The notes under the pieces: generated by a model
What the model was told of the DNA's origin: nothing
Databases searched by the model: none
Seen by the model: only the letters and a program-made list of their open reading frames with translations
Program-made: the position numbers and the translations under genes
Shown: positions 27,582 to 38,224 of the stretch, one piece after another
Layout: every line of letters begins with the position of its first letter
Position numbering within the stretch: the stretch's first letter is position 1
Assembly: GCF_014284235.1 (NCBI RefSeq)
Contig: NZ_JACOGD010000006.1
Span: forward strand, 157,207-221,206
DNA from: Cognatundibacterium curvum
GTDB lineage: Bacteria; Pseudomonadota; Gammaproteobacteria; Burkholderiales; Burkholderiaceae_D
Length of the DNA: 64,000 bases
Direction: 5' to 3'

Positions 27582-28391
27582 TCACTGGCTGAACATTTTC
27601 TGGAATGCTTCGCTTTGTTTGAGTTTGATCAGGGCTGCATCCAGTTTGTGTAAGCGGCCCTGATTGATGTCATTGCGTATCGCAAAATGGATATCCACAC
27701 TGGAGATGGCTTTGGGCTGGACGCAGAACAATTTGCCTGACTGGCTGGCCTGACCTTGAATTTCTGAGAAATACTGCTGATTGATAGTCAGTTCCAATGG
27801 AGAAGGATTCAGGTAACTGTAGTGAAAAAAACCATCCATCCGGCCTTGTAGCAATTTCGTCATACGCCCTGAGAGACGGCTGGTATCCTGCTCGACCTGA
27901 AACAGTTTGCCCATTTGTTGGTCCACCGCTTCACCATAGCTGGTGCCGCGTACTACACCGATGCGCTTATTTTCTAAATCCGGCAGTTTTTCGTAGCGAA
28001 AGTTACTTTGACAGCGAGTGATCAGGTATACCCGCTCGGTGTAGACCACCTGGGAAAAGTCCAGTTTGCTACGCCTTTCGGCCGTCGGAGAAATTCCAAA
28101 TATCATACCTTCGCCCTGATAAGCTTTCTCCAGCGCGCGTTTCCAGGGATAGCGTTGCACGATCAGCTGTACCTGCATTTCCTTACTCAGACTGCGAAAC
28201 AGCTGGATATTTTGCTCGGAAAGCGGAATAACTTTGCCATACGCGTCGGTTTCTTCGCTGACCAGCAAAGTCAGAAATTCCGCAGGACTTCCGGCCCGGC
28301 TGATCTGGGATGTCAGAGCAAGGCTGCAGACCAGGCTCCAGTACAAGAGGCGGCGCAATGCCGGAATATTTCTGAAAATAGACATCATCAA
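27582..28391 (-). CDS. Periplasmic amino-acid-type binding protein (SBP_bac_3-like)
   Basis: The 269-residue protein has a signal peptide (RLLYWSLVCSLALTSQISRA) and the type-2 periplasmic binding fold of the polar-amino-acid family. Typical segments are LLVSEETDAYG, LIVQRYPWKRALEKAYQGEGMIFG, TERVYLITRCQSN and NKRIGVVRGTSYGEAVD. There is no adjacent permease or ATPase, so it may be an orphan sensor-type binding protein. The ligand cannot be predicted. The window holds three other members of this family. Confidence 0.82.
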   Translation of the reverse strand: MMMSIFRNIPALRRLLYWSLVCSLALTSQISRAGSPAEFLTLLVSEETDAYGKVIPLSEQNIQLFRSLSKEMQVQLIVQRYPWKRALEKAYQGEGMIFGISPTAERRSKLDFSQVVYTERVYLITRCQSNFRYEKLPDLENKRIGVVRGTSYGEAVDQQMGKLFQVEQDTSRLSGRMTKLLQGRMDGFFHYSYLNPSPLELTINQQYFSEIQGQASQSGKLFCVQPKAISSVDIHFAIRNDINQGRLHKLDAALIKLKQSEAFQKMFSQ

Positions 28392-28439
28392 CAGTAGGCA
28401 AGAGTTTGACTGTCCACACCAGGCCGGCTACCAGTATGG

Positions 28440-28476
28440 AAAAAGTCAGCTTTTTGCATCTTAGCTGACTTTTTTC
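28440..28476 (-). terminator. Rho-independent terminator
   Basis: AGTCAGCT pairs with AGCTGACT across an 11-nt spacer, flanked by AAAAA and TTTTTT. On the minus strand it ends transcription of the GIN-domain gene that stops at 28588, and so isolates the binding-protein gene further left. Confidence 0.8.
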
Positions 28477-28587
28477 TGTGAATTCAGATTTCTTACTCTA
28501 CTTTTGACAGTATGTTGCATATCACCGATGCCAGACCGCTCACTAAGCGTGTCTGTATGGCATCACATTTGTCGCTGTAAGCTTTGC

Positions 28588-29787
28588 TCAGTCCAGCACG
28601 CCGCTTCTGTCAATTTTGACCTGACGCGAGCCACCGGCTTTCTTCACGTTGACCACAGCCTGGCTGGGACCGGTCACTTGCACACGTGCGGTTTCCAGCA
28701 GCAACGCTTCCGCCTCGAGGTCACCGGAGCCACTGATTTGTGCGCGCAGGGATTTGGCTTTGCCCTGCAGATTGACTTTGCCGGCACCGCGCATGGTCAG
28801 ATCGATCTGGGCGTCAGACGAAAAATCCGCTTCGAGGTCGCCGGAGCCGCTGAGCTCTGCTTGTAATGTTTGTTGCACGCCACCCACACGGATATTGGCC
28901 GGGCCTTGATTGATCAGATGCATACTGCCGGTTTTCAGCTGGTCGATATCCACGTCACCAGAGCCTTTGAGTACCATTTTTAAGTCATCGACTTCGCCAC
29001 GCAGACGCAATTCGCCTGAGCCGTGTAATTGCAACTCGGCATTTTTACTGCGTAAACCAGAGATTTCGACATCGCCGGAGCCGGAGTGCTCCAGTTGCAG
29101 CCCGTTGACTGGGCCACGTAATTCGACGTTGCCTGAACCCGAATGGCTGAGCTTGACCGGCACGCTTTGCAAGTCGCTGACGTGCAGATCGCCGCTGCTG
29201 CTATGGCGCGCATTGAATTCACCCGCGACGGTTGCCAGACTGACCGAACCCGAGCCATTCAGATCGAGTTCAGTCGCCCCGGCGCGTAGCATTTCCAGCT
29301 GCAGATCGCCGCTGCCGGCTGAAGTGATTTTCAGCTTGCCGGTTTTACCGGACACCTTCACATCGCCCGAGCCATGGTGTTCCAGCGTGAATTGCTCGTT
29401 ATTGAGTGAACGTACTTCGATGTCGCCCGAACCGGATTGCAGCAGACTCAGCAATACCGGGGTACTGACTGAAACGGTTCCTGGCCGGTTGGTCCAGCTC
29501 ATGCGGTAAGACTTGCTCTTGGTGCGGATGATCAGACGCTTATTTTCCACGACCGCGATAATTTCAGGTACCAGTTTTTCATCGCCCGTGATCTCGACTG
29601 GGCTCTTCTGACCCTGAGTGATCACAACATCAAAAAAACTCTCGTTTTCTACGCTGTCGAAATCGGCGACTTCTACGCGTTGCGTGGTGGTTTTTCCATT
29701 CGCTTTGATGTCAACGCCATTCACTTTGACTTCGCAGGCGCTCAGCGCCAGAACGAACAGACTACTCAGGGTCAGGGTTTTGAGCAT
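28588..29787 (-). CDS. GIN-domain (DUF2807) repeat lipoprotein
   Basis: The 399-residue protein has a lipoprotein signal (LFVLALSACEVK). It is built of DUF2807/GIN-type beta repeats, each rung turning on a Ser-Gly-(Ser/Asp) motif: GSGDIEVRS, GSGDVKVSG, GSGDLQLEM, SSGDLHVSD, GSGNVELRG, GSGDVEISG, GSGELRLRG and GSGDVDIDQ, followed by further copies. This pattern predicts a right-handed beta-helix. GIN-domain proteins are typically exported, with unknown ligand. The family usually has one or two such domains of about 200 residues, so this is a doubled form. Its own terminator lies about 110 bp downstream. Confidence 0.88.
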   Translation of the reverse strand: MLKTLTLSSLFVLALSACEVKVNGVDIKANGKTTTQRVEVADFDSVENESFFDVVITQGQKSPVEITGDEKLVPEIIAVVENKRLIIRTKSKSYRMSWTNRPGTVSVSTPVLLSLLQSGSGDIEVRSLNNEQFTLEHHGSGDVKVSGKTGKLKITSAGSGDLQLEMLRAGATELDLNGSGSVSLATVAGEFNARHSSSGDLHVSDLQSVPVKLSHSGSGNVELRGPVNGLQLEHSGSGDVEISGLRSKNAELQLHGSGELRLRGEVDDLKMVLKGSGDVDIDQLKTGSMHLINQGPANIRVGGVQQTLQAELSGSGDLEADFSSDAQIDLTMRGAGKVNLQGKAKSLRAQISGSGDLEAEALLLETARVQVTGPSQAVVNVKKAGGSRQVKIDRSGVLD

Positions 29788-29989
29788 GATAGATATTGAG
29801 AAATGATCAATGAGTCGCCAGTGTAGTCGGGTTCGCCAGATTTTCGCAGTGGCTTTGCGACAGATTGCGTAAATCGCAGTGTCAGCGGCAAAATGGTATG
29901 GTCATCTTTATTCGGACCCAGCTTGGGTATTCTGAAATCTGGCGCCATAATGTGTATACTGTGCTCACATTTTCCTACCCTGATTTTCT

Positions 29990-30625
29990 ATGCCGACCAG
30001 ACGCCAACTGCTCAAACAAAGCCTGATCCTGACAGCTGCCGGCCTGACCGTGAACCGTGTCTTTGCTGCCGATGCCCCCATTGAAAAAAGCAGTGCTCTG
30101 GAACCTCCGCCAGATCTGTTTGATGCTCAGACCCTGGACCTGGATTTCTGGGTTAAACCACGTACGATAGACTTTATCCGGCCTGCATCGGGCGAACGCA
30201 GTCGTCTGCTGTACTGGAAAGATGGCGAAATGCTGGATTCCGCTTATCAGGAGTTGTGCCATATCCTGCGTGATGTTCACGGAAAAAAAACTGCACCTAT
30301 CGATCCGAAACTGCTGGAAACCCTGTGGGCTACCCAGGCTTATGTCGCCCGGTTTGGCCTGACCCGGCCGCTGGAAATCCTGTCCGGCTACCGCACCCCG
30401 GAATCGAATAAGCACCTGATCGAACAAGGTGTGCCGGCCGCACGTAAATCCTTACATATGGACGGTAAGGCCGCCGATATCCGGATTGGCAATTTGCATG
30501 AAGAGGTATTGGGCGGTCTGGTCAAAAGCTTCCGTCAGGGCGGTGTCGGTTTCTATTACCGGGCCAGCGCCAATGGTGGCTGGATACATGCAGATACCGG
30601 CTTGCAGCGTACCTGGAAAGGCTGA
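29990..30625 (+). CDS. DUF882/YcbK-like (M15-fold) peptidase-like protein, Tat-exported
   Basis: The 211-residue protein starts with a twin-arginine signal (PTRRQLLKQSLILTAAG). Its C-terminal half carries ILSGYRTPESNKHL, SLHMDGKAADIRI (the His-x6-Asp pair of M15_2 metallopeptidases) and GGWIHADTG, so a zinc site is complete. Relatives are thought to trim murein peptides in the periplasm. The N-terminal 60 mature residues are unassigned and may be a substrate-docking extension. The gene is divergent from the GIN-domain lipoprotein. Confidence 0.88.
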   Translation: MPTRRQLLKQSLILTAAGLTVNRVFAADAPIEKSSALEPPPDLFDAQTLDLDFWVKPRTIDFIRPASGERSRLLYWKDGEMLDSAYQELCHILRDVHGKKTAPIDPKLLETLWATQAYVARFGLTRPLEILSGYRTPESNKHLIEQGVPAARKSLHMDGKAADIRIGNLHEEVLGGLVKSFRQGGVGFYYRASANGGWIHADTGLQRTWKG

Positions 30626-30759
30626 ACAGCCGCGGCGGATTTTGTTGCTGTTATCCGTCACAATGTGAACATTGTTAATATTTTCTACGCAGCACTTGTT
30701 TCTAAATTGAAATTTAGTAAGCTTTGTACATACACGCTGACTAATCGAAAGGTGAAAAC

Positions 30760-31554
<795 letters not shown>

Positions 31555-31660
31555 AACGCTGTCTTAACCAGTCCCGGAATGATGCAATCGCGGTGCCGCA
31601 CCGAAGCTGAGGCCTGACTGTCACTGATTCAGTCACGCACTCAATCCAGAAGCCAGCCAC

Positions 31661-34366
31661 TTATTTGGTGGCAGCCGTGTTGCCGGCTTTTGCCGCATCG
31701 GCCGTCATCACTACGCTCCAGCTCTCAGGCTGCACATATTTTTTTGCTATCTGGTTGATGTGTTCCAGTGTCAGTGCCTGTATTGACGCTTCCAAACGCT
31801 GAAATATGCGCAGATCCTGGCCTTCATGCAGGGCTGCATTCCACATATCAGCCAGTTGCTGATTATTTTGCCGGTGCTGTGCATCAGCGCGTGCGATATT
31901 CAGCTTCGCCTTTTTCAGCTCCGCTTCCAGAAAACCTTTTTGCTGGACATTCTGCAGCACTTCAGTGACTGCCTGCCGCAGTTTCAGCAAGTTTTCCGGT
32001 GCACTGCTGGCGACTATATCCCAGCGTGCATAGGGATCAGTCTGGTCTGCAGAAAATTGTGACTGCACGCTGTAACTCCAGCCCTCCTGCTGACGCAGTC
32101 TTTGCATCAGACGGGATTCCAGTCCGGCTTGCCCGAGTAAATAGTTGATCACCACCAGTGCCGGGAAATCCGGATGTGCTTTTCCGACCGGCAGATAGCG
32201 GCGACCATAAAAATAGGCACTGCTCTCACCCGGCGTATCGATGTTGGCTGTCATCGCAGGGCGCTCCGGCGCTTGCTGATGAATTTCGGCATAAGGCGAT
32301 TTACTTTCCCATCCACTGAATTCCGGCGTCAGGCTGGCCAGCACATCTTGCGGTTCAAAATCGCCGACGATCACCAGATGACCGCTGCTGGCGCCGTAAA
32401 AATTTTTATGAAATTCAAAGAAGTCAGACATCCTGATCGCATTCATTTCAGAGATACTCTGCTGGCTGGTTTCCAGCCGGCGCGGATCACTGGTCGGGTA
32501 AGTGTTGAAGTGCTGGGCATAGCGGTCTTCTATTTTGCGTAGGGGTGTTTTCCGTTCGAGATCCAGCGAGACGCGATGTCTGGAAACGATGTCCATGGCT
32601 TGTCCAAAGCTGGGTTGCTTCAGATTCAGCATCATCAGACTCAGTGCTTCGCGCAAATCGCTTCTGGTGGTGGAAAAATGCCTGACGCTGCCTTGCATAT
32701 GCAAACGCGCACGTTCTGCTTCCAGGCTTTCTTTACCGTATTGACCAGCGCCGTTAAGCAAAGCCTGATCGGTAAAATATTCCAGCCATTTTTTTTCATG
32801 CATGGATTGCAGCGTGCCCCAGTGCAGACGTAAATCTACTGTCACGACTTGCCCACGGCTGGGTTTGGGCAGTAGCACGACCTCGATATTCCCTATCTTG
32901 ATGCGCTGAGATTGCGCCATCAGATTATCGTAAGACGCATCAAAGCCGCTGACCGGTGCGTATTCATCCACATGTTTGAATTGCTTCAGGATGTCATTCA
33001 CATCTGGCGCTGCGGGTATCTCCACCGGCTGGTTTGGCTCAGCGTACAGCAGGCCGGAAATGCGGTTATTTTTTTTCAGATATTTTTTGGCAGCCGCCTG
33101 CACCTGTTCGGCTGTCAGCGCAGCGATTCTGGCTTTCTCAACAAAAAACATGCGCCAGTCACCCAGTGCAATATATTCGGACAGACGTATCGCCAGCGCT
33201 TCCGGATCATCCAGTGTATGGGTATAGGTAGCGGCAAATTGCGCTTTGAAGAAACGCAGATCCTGCTCACTCATCAGGCGTTGCGGAAACTGATCTATGG
33301 CTTTTTGCATCAGTTTGCTTTGATCTTCAATTTGCTTCGCTGATTGTTGGCGTGTCATGAAATAAATCAGACCACTGTCACGCATACCCGGACTCAGGCT
33401 GTACATACTGTGCGATAAGCGGTGTACCGATTGATCGGCATCGCGCTGTTCGCGTTCAGACGACAGTACGGTCGCCGCAAATTTAATTGCCGCAAAATCC
33501 GGGTGCAGCGCGGAAGGAACATGGTAAGCCTCGATTGCCGCGCTGAAATTCGCAGGCTTACGCACGATGACGCTACGTTCGCCCAGCGAACCCGGCTCTA
33601 CCGTTGCGATCAGCGGCAGTGACTGCGTCGGTTTCGGTATGTTGCCAAAGTATTTTTGAACACTGCTTAATACCTGCTCAGGTTGGAATTGTCCTGCCAC
33701 CAGCAAGACTGCATTGTCCGGGCGGTAGTAACGCTGGTAAAACTGTTCCAGCTCACCGGTTCGCGCCGCATTCAGATCACTGCGTTCGCCGATCGCGATA
33801 TGGCCATAGCCATGCCAGTCAAATGCGACCGACTTCACCTGATGCATCAGGCTGTTATACGGATTTCCTTCGCGTAGTTCCAGCTCGTTTTTGACTATCG
33901 TGACTTCGCGCCGCAGTTCATCTGCGCTAAAGCGCACATTGCGCATACGGTCGGCTTCCATTGCCAGCATCCAGTCCAGCTCTGTCTCTGAAGCAGGAAT
34001 GATTTCAAAAAAATTGGTACGGTCATCGGTGGTAGTTCCATTCCAGCGGCCACCGCGCCGGCTGATTTCCTCAGCGATTTTTGGGAATTGCTGGCTGCTT
34101 TTGTACAGCATATGTTCGAGCAAATGTGCATAACCCGATTGCCCCGCGTTCTCGTGGCGGGAGCCGACCAGATAAGTCATATTGATCGTGACGGTATTTT
34201 TACTACTGTCCGGCATCAGCAATACCCGTAAGCCATTCGGCAGGCGGTATTCGGAAATACCTTCTGCGCTGGCGATCAGCGGCGGGTTGCTGGCAGCCTG
34301 CGCTGGTGTGACTGGCGCGGCCAGGGTGTAGCATGTGAACAGTGCAATCAGGAGTGTGCGCATCAT
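31661..34366 (-). CDS. M16 family zinc peptidase (pitrilysin-like), periplasmic
   Basis: The 901-residue protein has a signal peptide (RTLLIALFTCYTLAAP) and duplicated M16 halves. The N-terminal half holds the inverted zinc motif HLLEHMLYKS (HxxEH), with a supporting Glu later in NELELREGN. The C-terminal half lacks the motif, as usual for M16. Such enzymes degrade peptides in the periplasm. The start at 34366 (ATG-ATG) is preferred over a GTG at 34390. It is the downstream partner of a second, closely related M16 gene. Confidence 0.9.
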   Translation of the reverse strand: MMRTLLIALFTCYTLAAPVTPAQAASNPPLIASAEGISEYRLPNGLRVLLMPDSSKNTVTINMTYLVGSRHENAGQSGYAHLLEHMLYKSSQQFPKIAEEISRRGGRWNGTTTDDRTNFFEIIPASETELDWMLAMEADRMRNVRFSADELRREVTIVKNELELREGNPYNSLMHQVKSVAFDWHGYGHIAIGERSDLNAARTGELEQFYQRYYRPDNAVLLVAGQFQPEQVLSSVQKYFGNIPKPTQSLPLIATVEPGSLGERSVIVRKPANFSAAIEAYHVPSALHPDFAAIKFAATVLSSEREQRDADQSVHRLSHSMYSLSPGMRDSGLIYFMTRQQSAKQIEDQSKLMQKAIDQFPQRLMSEQDLRFFKAQFAATYTHTLDDPEALAIRLSEYIALGDWRMFFVEKARIAALTAEQVQAAAKKYLKKNNRISGLLYAEPNQPVEIPAAPDVNDILKQFKHVDEYAPVSGFDASYDNLMAQSQRIKIGNIEVVLLPKPSRGQVVTVDLRLHWGTLQSMHEKKWLEYFTDQALLNGAGQYGKESLEAERARLHMQGSVRHFSTTRSDLREALSLMMLNLKQPSFGQAMDIVSRHRVSLDLERKTPLRKIEDRYAQHFNTYPTSDPRRLETSQQSISEMNAIRMSDFFEFHKNFYGASSGHLVIVGDFEPQDVLASLTPEFSGWESKSPYAEIHQQAPERPAMTANIDTPGESSAYFYGRRYLPVGKAHPDFPALVVINYLLGQAGLESRLMQRLRQQEGWSYSVQSQFSADQTDPYARWDIVASSAPENLLKLRQAVTEVLQNVQQKGFLEAELKKAKLNIARADAQHRQNNQQLADMWNAALHEGQDLRIFQRLEASIQALTLEHINQIAKKYVQPESWSVVMTADAAKAGNTAATK

Positions 34367-34425
34367 GGTTTGAGGACAGAGGTAAAACACAAGTAAGATA
34401 AGATGGCTGTTGCCGGTACCAACAT

Positions 34426-34452
34426 GCAGCTTTAGCAGCTTTAGCAGCTTTA
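34426..34452. repeat. Tandem repeat, three GCAGCTTTA units
   Basis: Three exact 9-bp copies of GCAGCTTTA lie between the two M16 genes, just before the terminator of the upstream one. The function is unknown; this may be a slippage product. Confidence 0.8.
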
Positions 34453-34462
34453 TCCGGGCAAT

Positions 34463-34495
34463 AAAAAATCAGGCACCGCTTGCAGCTGGTGCCTG
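34463..34495 (-). terminator. Rho-independent terminator after the upstream M16 gene
   Basis: CAGGCACC and GGTGCCTG form an 8-bp stem around a 10-nt loop. On the minus strand the stem is followed by ATTTTTTAT, so it can end transcription of the M16 gene that stops at 34542. The second M16 gene therefore needs its own promoter or read-through. Confidence 0.8.
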
Positions 34496-34541
34496 ACAGT
34501 TGCGCATACCTAAGTAAAACCAGGCAAGCGAATTGACTTCA

Positions 34542-37304
34542 TCACTTGGCTGGTACGGCAGCAGCCTGCGCAGCTTTTGCCTTTACTTCATCAGCCGCGA
34601 TAAAGGTGCTCATGCGGGCTGGGTTGACGTATTGACGGAAGGCTGCATTGACTTGTTCCAGCGTCAAATTTTTGATTTTGTCATCCATCGCCTGCGACCA
34701 TGCCCAGTTGCGTTTGAGTTCAAGGTGATTGGTCCACCCTGCTGTCAATGCGCCGTCTGTGGTGCGGCCTTGTGCGCGTTGCTGCAGCATGCCGGATTTC
34801 GCTTTCGCCAGTTCTTCGGCAGTGAAACCATCTTTCAGGGCACGCTTCAGTTCCTCTTGTATCGCTATTTCCAGCTTCTCCAGATTCTGTGGCGCTGCTG
34901 TAGCAGAGATCGCGAAACTGCCAACCGGGTCGATTTCACCGACCGATAAGCTGGAACCACCACCATAGGACAGACCATCTTTCTGACGGATGCGCTCCAT
35001 GATGCGTGAATTCATACCGGCGCCTCCGAAGATGTAGTTCGCTACGCGCAGGGCTGGATAATCGGCGTCATCTTCGCGCATAGCTATCGTCATGGCGCTC
35101 GAGTAAACCCCGTTTTCTTTATCCGGTGTATGGAAGGTTTTGCGAACGACAGCCGGATCATTCCGCTTGCTGACCATGCGGGTGTAGGGCGCTTTGCTGT
35201 TCCAGCCATTGAAGGCTTTGGCAATTGCGGCTTTGGCTGCCGCTACATCCATGTCACCGACAATTGCGATCTCGCCTTTAGATGCACCGTAAAAGTCTGC
35301 GTGATAGGCTTTGATATCTGCCAGTTTGACGGCGCGGATGTCAGCCAGACTTTCATCCAGTGTTTTCGCGGCACGGAAGTCACCTTTCGGATAACTGTTG
35401 AAATGCTGGCTTAATTCGCGGTTCACGATAGAACCGGGTTCATTGCGTGAGGCTTCCAGTCCGACGATGGCGCGGTCCCGCAACTGGATAAATTCACTTT
35501 CTGGGAAATTCGCTTCTCGTAACACGTGCGAGACCAGTTCTAATGCGGCTGGCAGATGTTCTTTCGTGGTCTGGAAGGAGTACAGGCCGCCGCTCATTTT
35601 CAACTTAGACATTTCATCTGCCAGCTGGGCGCGGCTGTATTTGCTGGTGCCGGTCATCAGCAGGCTGCCAGCCAGACTGGAGACGGTGCTCTTACCGAAC
35701 AGGCTCTTTTCATCACCCCAGTGCAGATTCAGCGAGACATTGACGGCTTCACCACGGTTTTTCTTAGGCAGTAAAGCGACTTGCAGATTACCGATCTGGG
35801 TGATTTCTGTGCGCTTATCGATATTCGCCGGTGCCGGATCGAAGGCTTCACCACTCAGCACCGAGGCTTTGGGTTTGAAGTCTTTCATCACCTCCGCCAT
35901 GCTGGGCGCAGCCGGGATATCAGCGCGTTGTGGCGTATCTTCCGGAATGAACATACCGACTGTACGGTTGTCACGCACCAGGTAGCGTTTGGCGACTTCA
36001 TTCACCTGTTCCGGTGTGATGGCATCGACCTCATCGCGGTCTTTGAATAAGTAACGCCAGTCACCCATCGCAATATATTCTGACATGCTGATACCGATGG
36101 ACTCGTGATTGTTCAGCATCTTCTCGAAAAAATTATGCGTATCGCGTTTGATGCGGTCGATTTCTTCCTTGGTGGGTGGCGTCTTTTTGAAGTCTTCTAT
36201 TGCAGCTAACAAGGCATCGCGCGCGGCATCCACCGATTCGCCCTTTTTCACTACTGCGCCGATGATGGACAAACCAGGATCAACCTGACCGACTGCATTC
36301 GAAAATACCTGCACCACTTTGCCGGTTTCCACCAGTTGCTTATGCAAACGGCCATGCGGTGCGCTGGTCAGCACGCTACCGGCAAAGCTCAGCGCATCGC
36401 GGTCAGGATGCAGGCCGGACGGTACTTTGTAGCCTATCATGACAAACTGCACATCGCCTTTGCGGCGTACGATCACATTGCGTTCGCCATCCTGGGTTGG
36501 CTCTACGGTCCACAGTTGTGGTAGGCTGCGTTTAGGTTTAGGGATTTTGCTGAAGGCGCCATCTATCCATTGCAAGACTTTTGCGGTGTCGAATTTACCT
36601 GCGACCAGCAAGACTGCGTTATCTGGCTGGTAGTACTGACGATAAAAAGCCTGCAGGTTTTCAATTTTGACGTTTTCTATATCGCTGCGGTTGCCGATGG
36701 TGGAGTTGCCATAGTTGTGCCAGTCATAGGCCACGCTTTGCATGCGCTTCATCAGTACGCTGCCCGGAGAGTTTTCACCGCGTTCATATTCATTGCGCAC
36801 GACTGTCATTTCAGTATCGAGGTCTTTTTTCGCAATGAAGGAATTGACCATACGGTCGGCTTCCATGTCCAGCGCCCATTTCAGATTGTCGTCATTGGCC
36901 TGGAATAACTCGTAGTAATTGGTGCGGTCGAGTGAGGTGGTGCCATTCATGCGCATGCCGCGCTTATTGAACTCTTCGGGGATTTTAGGATTGCCCGGCG
37001 TGCCTTTGAATAACAGATGTTCGAGCAAATGCGCCATACCGGTTTCACCATAGTTTTCATGGCGTGAACCAACCAGGTAAGTCATATTGACGGTGACAGT
37101 AGGTTTGCTGGCATCCGGCATCAGCAACACGCGCAAACCATTCGGTAAACGGTATTCTGTGATGCCCTCTACGCTGGTGACCTGACTGACGCCCTTAGGC
37201 AGGCTATCAGCCAGCAATAACGGCGCAGTGAACAGCAAAGCGCCACCCAGTACCAATGAACGCAATACGGGTTTGAGTGACAGAGTTGTCGCGGTATTTG
37301 ACAT
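34542..37304 (-). CDS. M16 family zinc peptidase (pitrilysin-like), periplasmic
   Basis: The 920-residue protein has a signal peptide (LRSLVLGGALLFTAPLLLA), the zinc motif HLLEHLLFKG (HxxEH), and a further Glu in RNEYERGENSPG. It shares long stretches with its neighbour (for example SVEGITEYRLPNGLRVLLMPD and VTVNMTYLVGSRHENYGETG), so the pair arose by duplication. The ATG at 37304 has AGGA seven bases ahead; upstream ATGs are less likely. The C-terminal tail is Ala/Lys rich (DEVKAKAAQAAAVPAK). Confidence 0.92.
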   Translation of the reverse strand: MSNTATTLSLKPVLRSLVLGGALLFTAPLLLADSLPKGVSQVTSVEGITEYRLPNGLRVLLMPDASKPTVTVNMTYLVGSRHENYGETGMAHLLEHLLFKGTPGNPKIPEEFNKRGMRMNGTTSLDRTNYYELFQANDDNLKWALDMEADRMVNSFIAKKDLDTEMTVVRNEYERGENSPGSVLMKRMQSVAYDWHNYGNSTIGNRSDIENVKIENLQAFYRQYYQPDNAVLLVAGKFDTAKVLQWIDGAFSKIPKPKRSLPQLWTVEPTQDGERNVIVRRKGDVQFVMIGYKVPSGLHPDRDALSFAGSVLTSAPHGRLHKQLVETGKVVQVFSNAVGQVDPGLSIIGAVVKKGESVDAARDALLAAIEDFKKTPPTKEEIDRIKRDTHNFFEKMLNNHESIGISMSEYIAMGDWRYLFKDRDEVDAITPEQVNEVAKRYLVRDNRTVGMFIPEDTPQRADIPAAPSMAEVMKDFKPKASVLSGEAFDPAPANIDKRTEITQIGNLQVALLPKKNRGEAVNVSLNLHWGDEKSLFGKSTVSSLAGSLLMTGTSKYSRAQLADEMSKLKMSGGLYSFQTTKEHLPAALELVSHVLREANFPESEFIQLRDRAIVGLEASRNEPGSIVNRELSQHFNSYPKGDFRAAKTLDESLADIRAVKLADIKAYHADFYGASKGEIAIVGDMDVAAAKAAIAKAFNGWNSKAPYTRMVSKRNDPAVVRKTFHTPDKENGVYSSAMTIAMREDDADYPALRVANYIFGGAGMNSRIMERIRQKDGLSYGGGSSLSVGEIDPVGSFAISATAAPQNLEKLEIAIQEELKRALKDGFTAEELAKAKSGMLQQRAQGRTTDGALTAGWTNHLELKRNWAWSQAMDDKIKNLTLEQVNAAFRQYVNPARMSTFIAADEVKAKAAQAAAVPAK

Positions 37305-37405
37305 AATTTTTCCTATCATTTCAGGATAACGCCCGCAGCGGATTTCGCTGTGGATCATGGTGGGTTCCGCCGTGCTTTCAGCACCGCAGATGTGTTTTCA
37401 TCCGG

Positions 37406-38224
37406 TCAGTATTCGCATTGCAACAGCTGGCTGCCGCTCCAATGCGCGCCGGGTGCAAGGTGTATAGGCTGGCTGATGGCAGCCGCTTCGACGCATACCA
37501 TTTTTTGTTCGCCTCCGAATTCAAAGTCCGGCAGTTTGACCGCGGCATCGGGTCCCGGGTTCCATACGACGGCATCGCTAAATCCCTGCTGCCGGATTTC
37601 CAGCCGCTGATGGGGCTGTTCCAGGTGCAGTAATTCTGGCACATCACGGTAAATACGGTCGGTTTCGCCATTGATCTGCACATACGCATCCTGCTCTAAG
37701 CAATTATCCTGAGCCAACACGCTGTCACGATAGCTGCAATTCTGCAAACCAAGCAGGCGCGCCTGACTCACATCACTGACAGCCAGATAGGTATGCAGTG
37801 CCGAGGTAAAGTGAAAAGCTGTGTCACCGCTATTGTGCACAGTCAGTGTCACCTGCAATTGCCGGGCCAGTACCTGCACCCGCAGAGTGGCTTGAAATAC
37901 ATAAGGCCAGATTGTCAGACGGGCGATGTTTTCCTTCAGGTGGAATTCCACCACTGCGGCACCATCTTCTTGCAGAAATGGCGTATCCGCCTGCCACAGT
38001 GCGGTACGCGCAAAGCCATGTTTGGGCAGACTGCCCAGACTGGCAAACTGGGGAAAGATCACAGGAATGCCACCGCGGATCGCCACGCCTTCTTTGAATT
38101 CCGTTTTCTGACTCAGGAATAGCTGCTCGCTGCCTTGTGCCGGTATCCACGAACAGACATGGGCACCGAGGGGACTGATTTTCGCCGTTGCACCATCGGC
38201 TGCGCGGAGATGAATGAATTCCAT
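37406..38224 (-). CDS. D-hexose-6-phosphate mutarotase (YeaD-like)
   Basis: The 272-residue protein has the aldose-1-epimerase fold of the YeaD group. Typical segments are GAHVCSWIPAQGSEQLFLSQKTEF, GGIPVIFPQFASLG, KHGFARTALWQ and VVWNPG. These carry the catalytic His and Glu positions of the family, which interconverts alpha and beta anomers of hexose 6-phosphates in the cytoplasm. The ATG at 38224 is preferred to a TTG at 38242. It stands alone, divergent from the amidase gene. Confidence 0.88.
   Translation of the reverse strand: MEFIHLRAADGATAKISPLGAHVCSWIPAQGSEQLFLSQKTEFKEGVAIRGGIPVIFPQFASLGSLPKHGFARTALWQADTPFLQEDGAAVVEFHLKENIARLTIWPYVFQATLRVQVLARQLQVTLTVHNSGDTAFHFTSALHTYLAVSDVSQARLLGLQNCSYRDSVLAQDNCLEQDAYVQINGETDRIYRDVPELLHLEQPHQRLEIRQQGFSDAVVWNPGPDAAVKLPDFEFGGEQKMVCVEAAAISQPIHLAPGAHWSGSQLLQCEY

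Noticed and set aside
28910..29509. 199-codon rightward Ser/Pro/Glu repeat frame
   Set aside because: Antisense reading of the GIN-domain repeats; its SPEP pattern is simply the complement of the GSGD repeats.
35398..35985. 195-codon rightward frame inside the M16 gene
   Set aside because: Antisense to an M16 peptidase whose sense frame is unambiguous.
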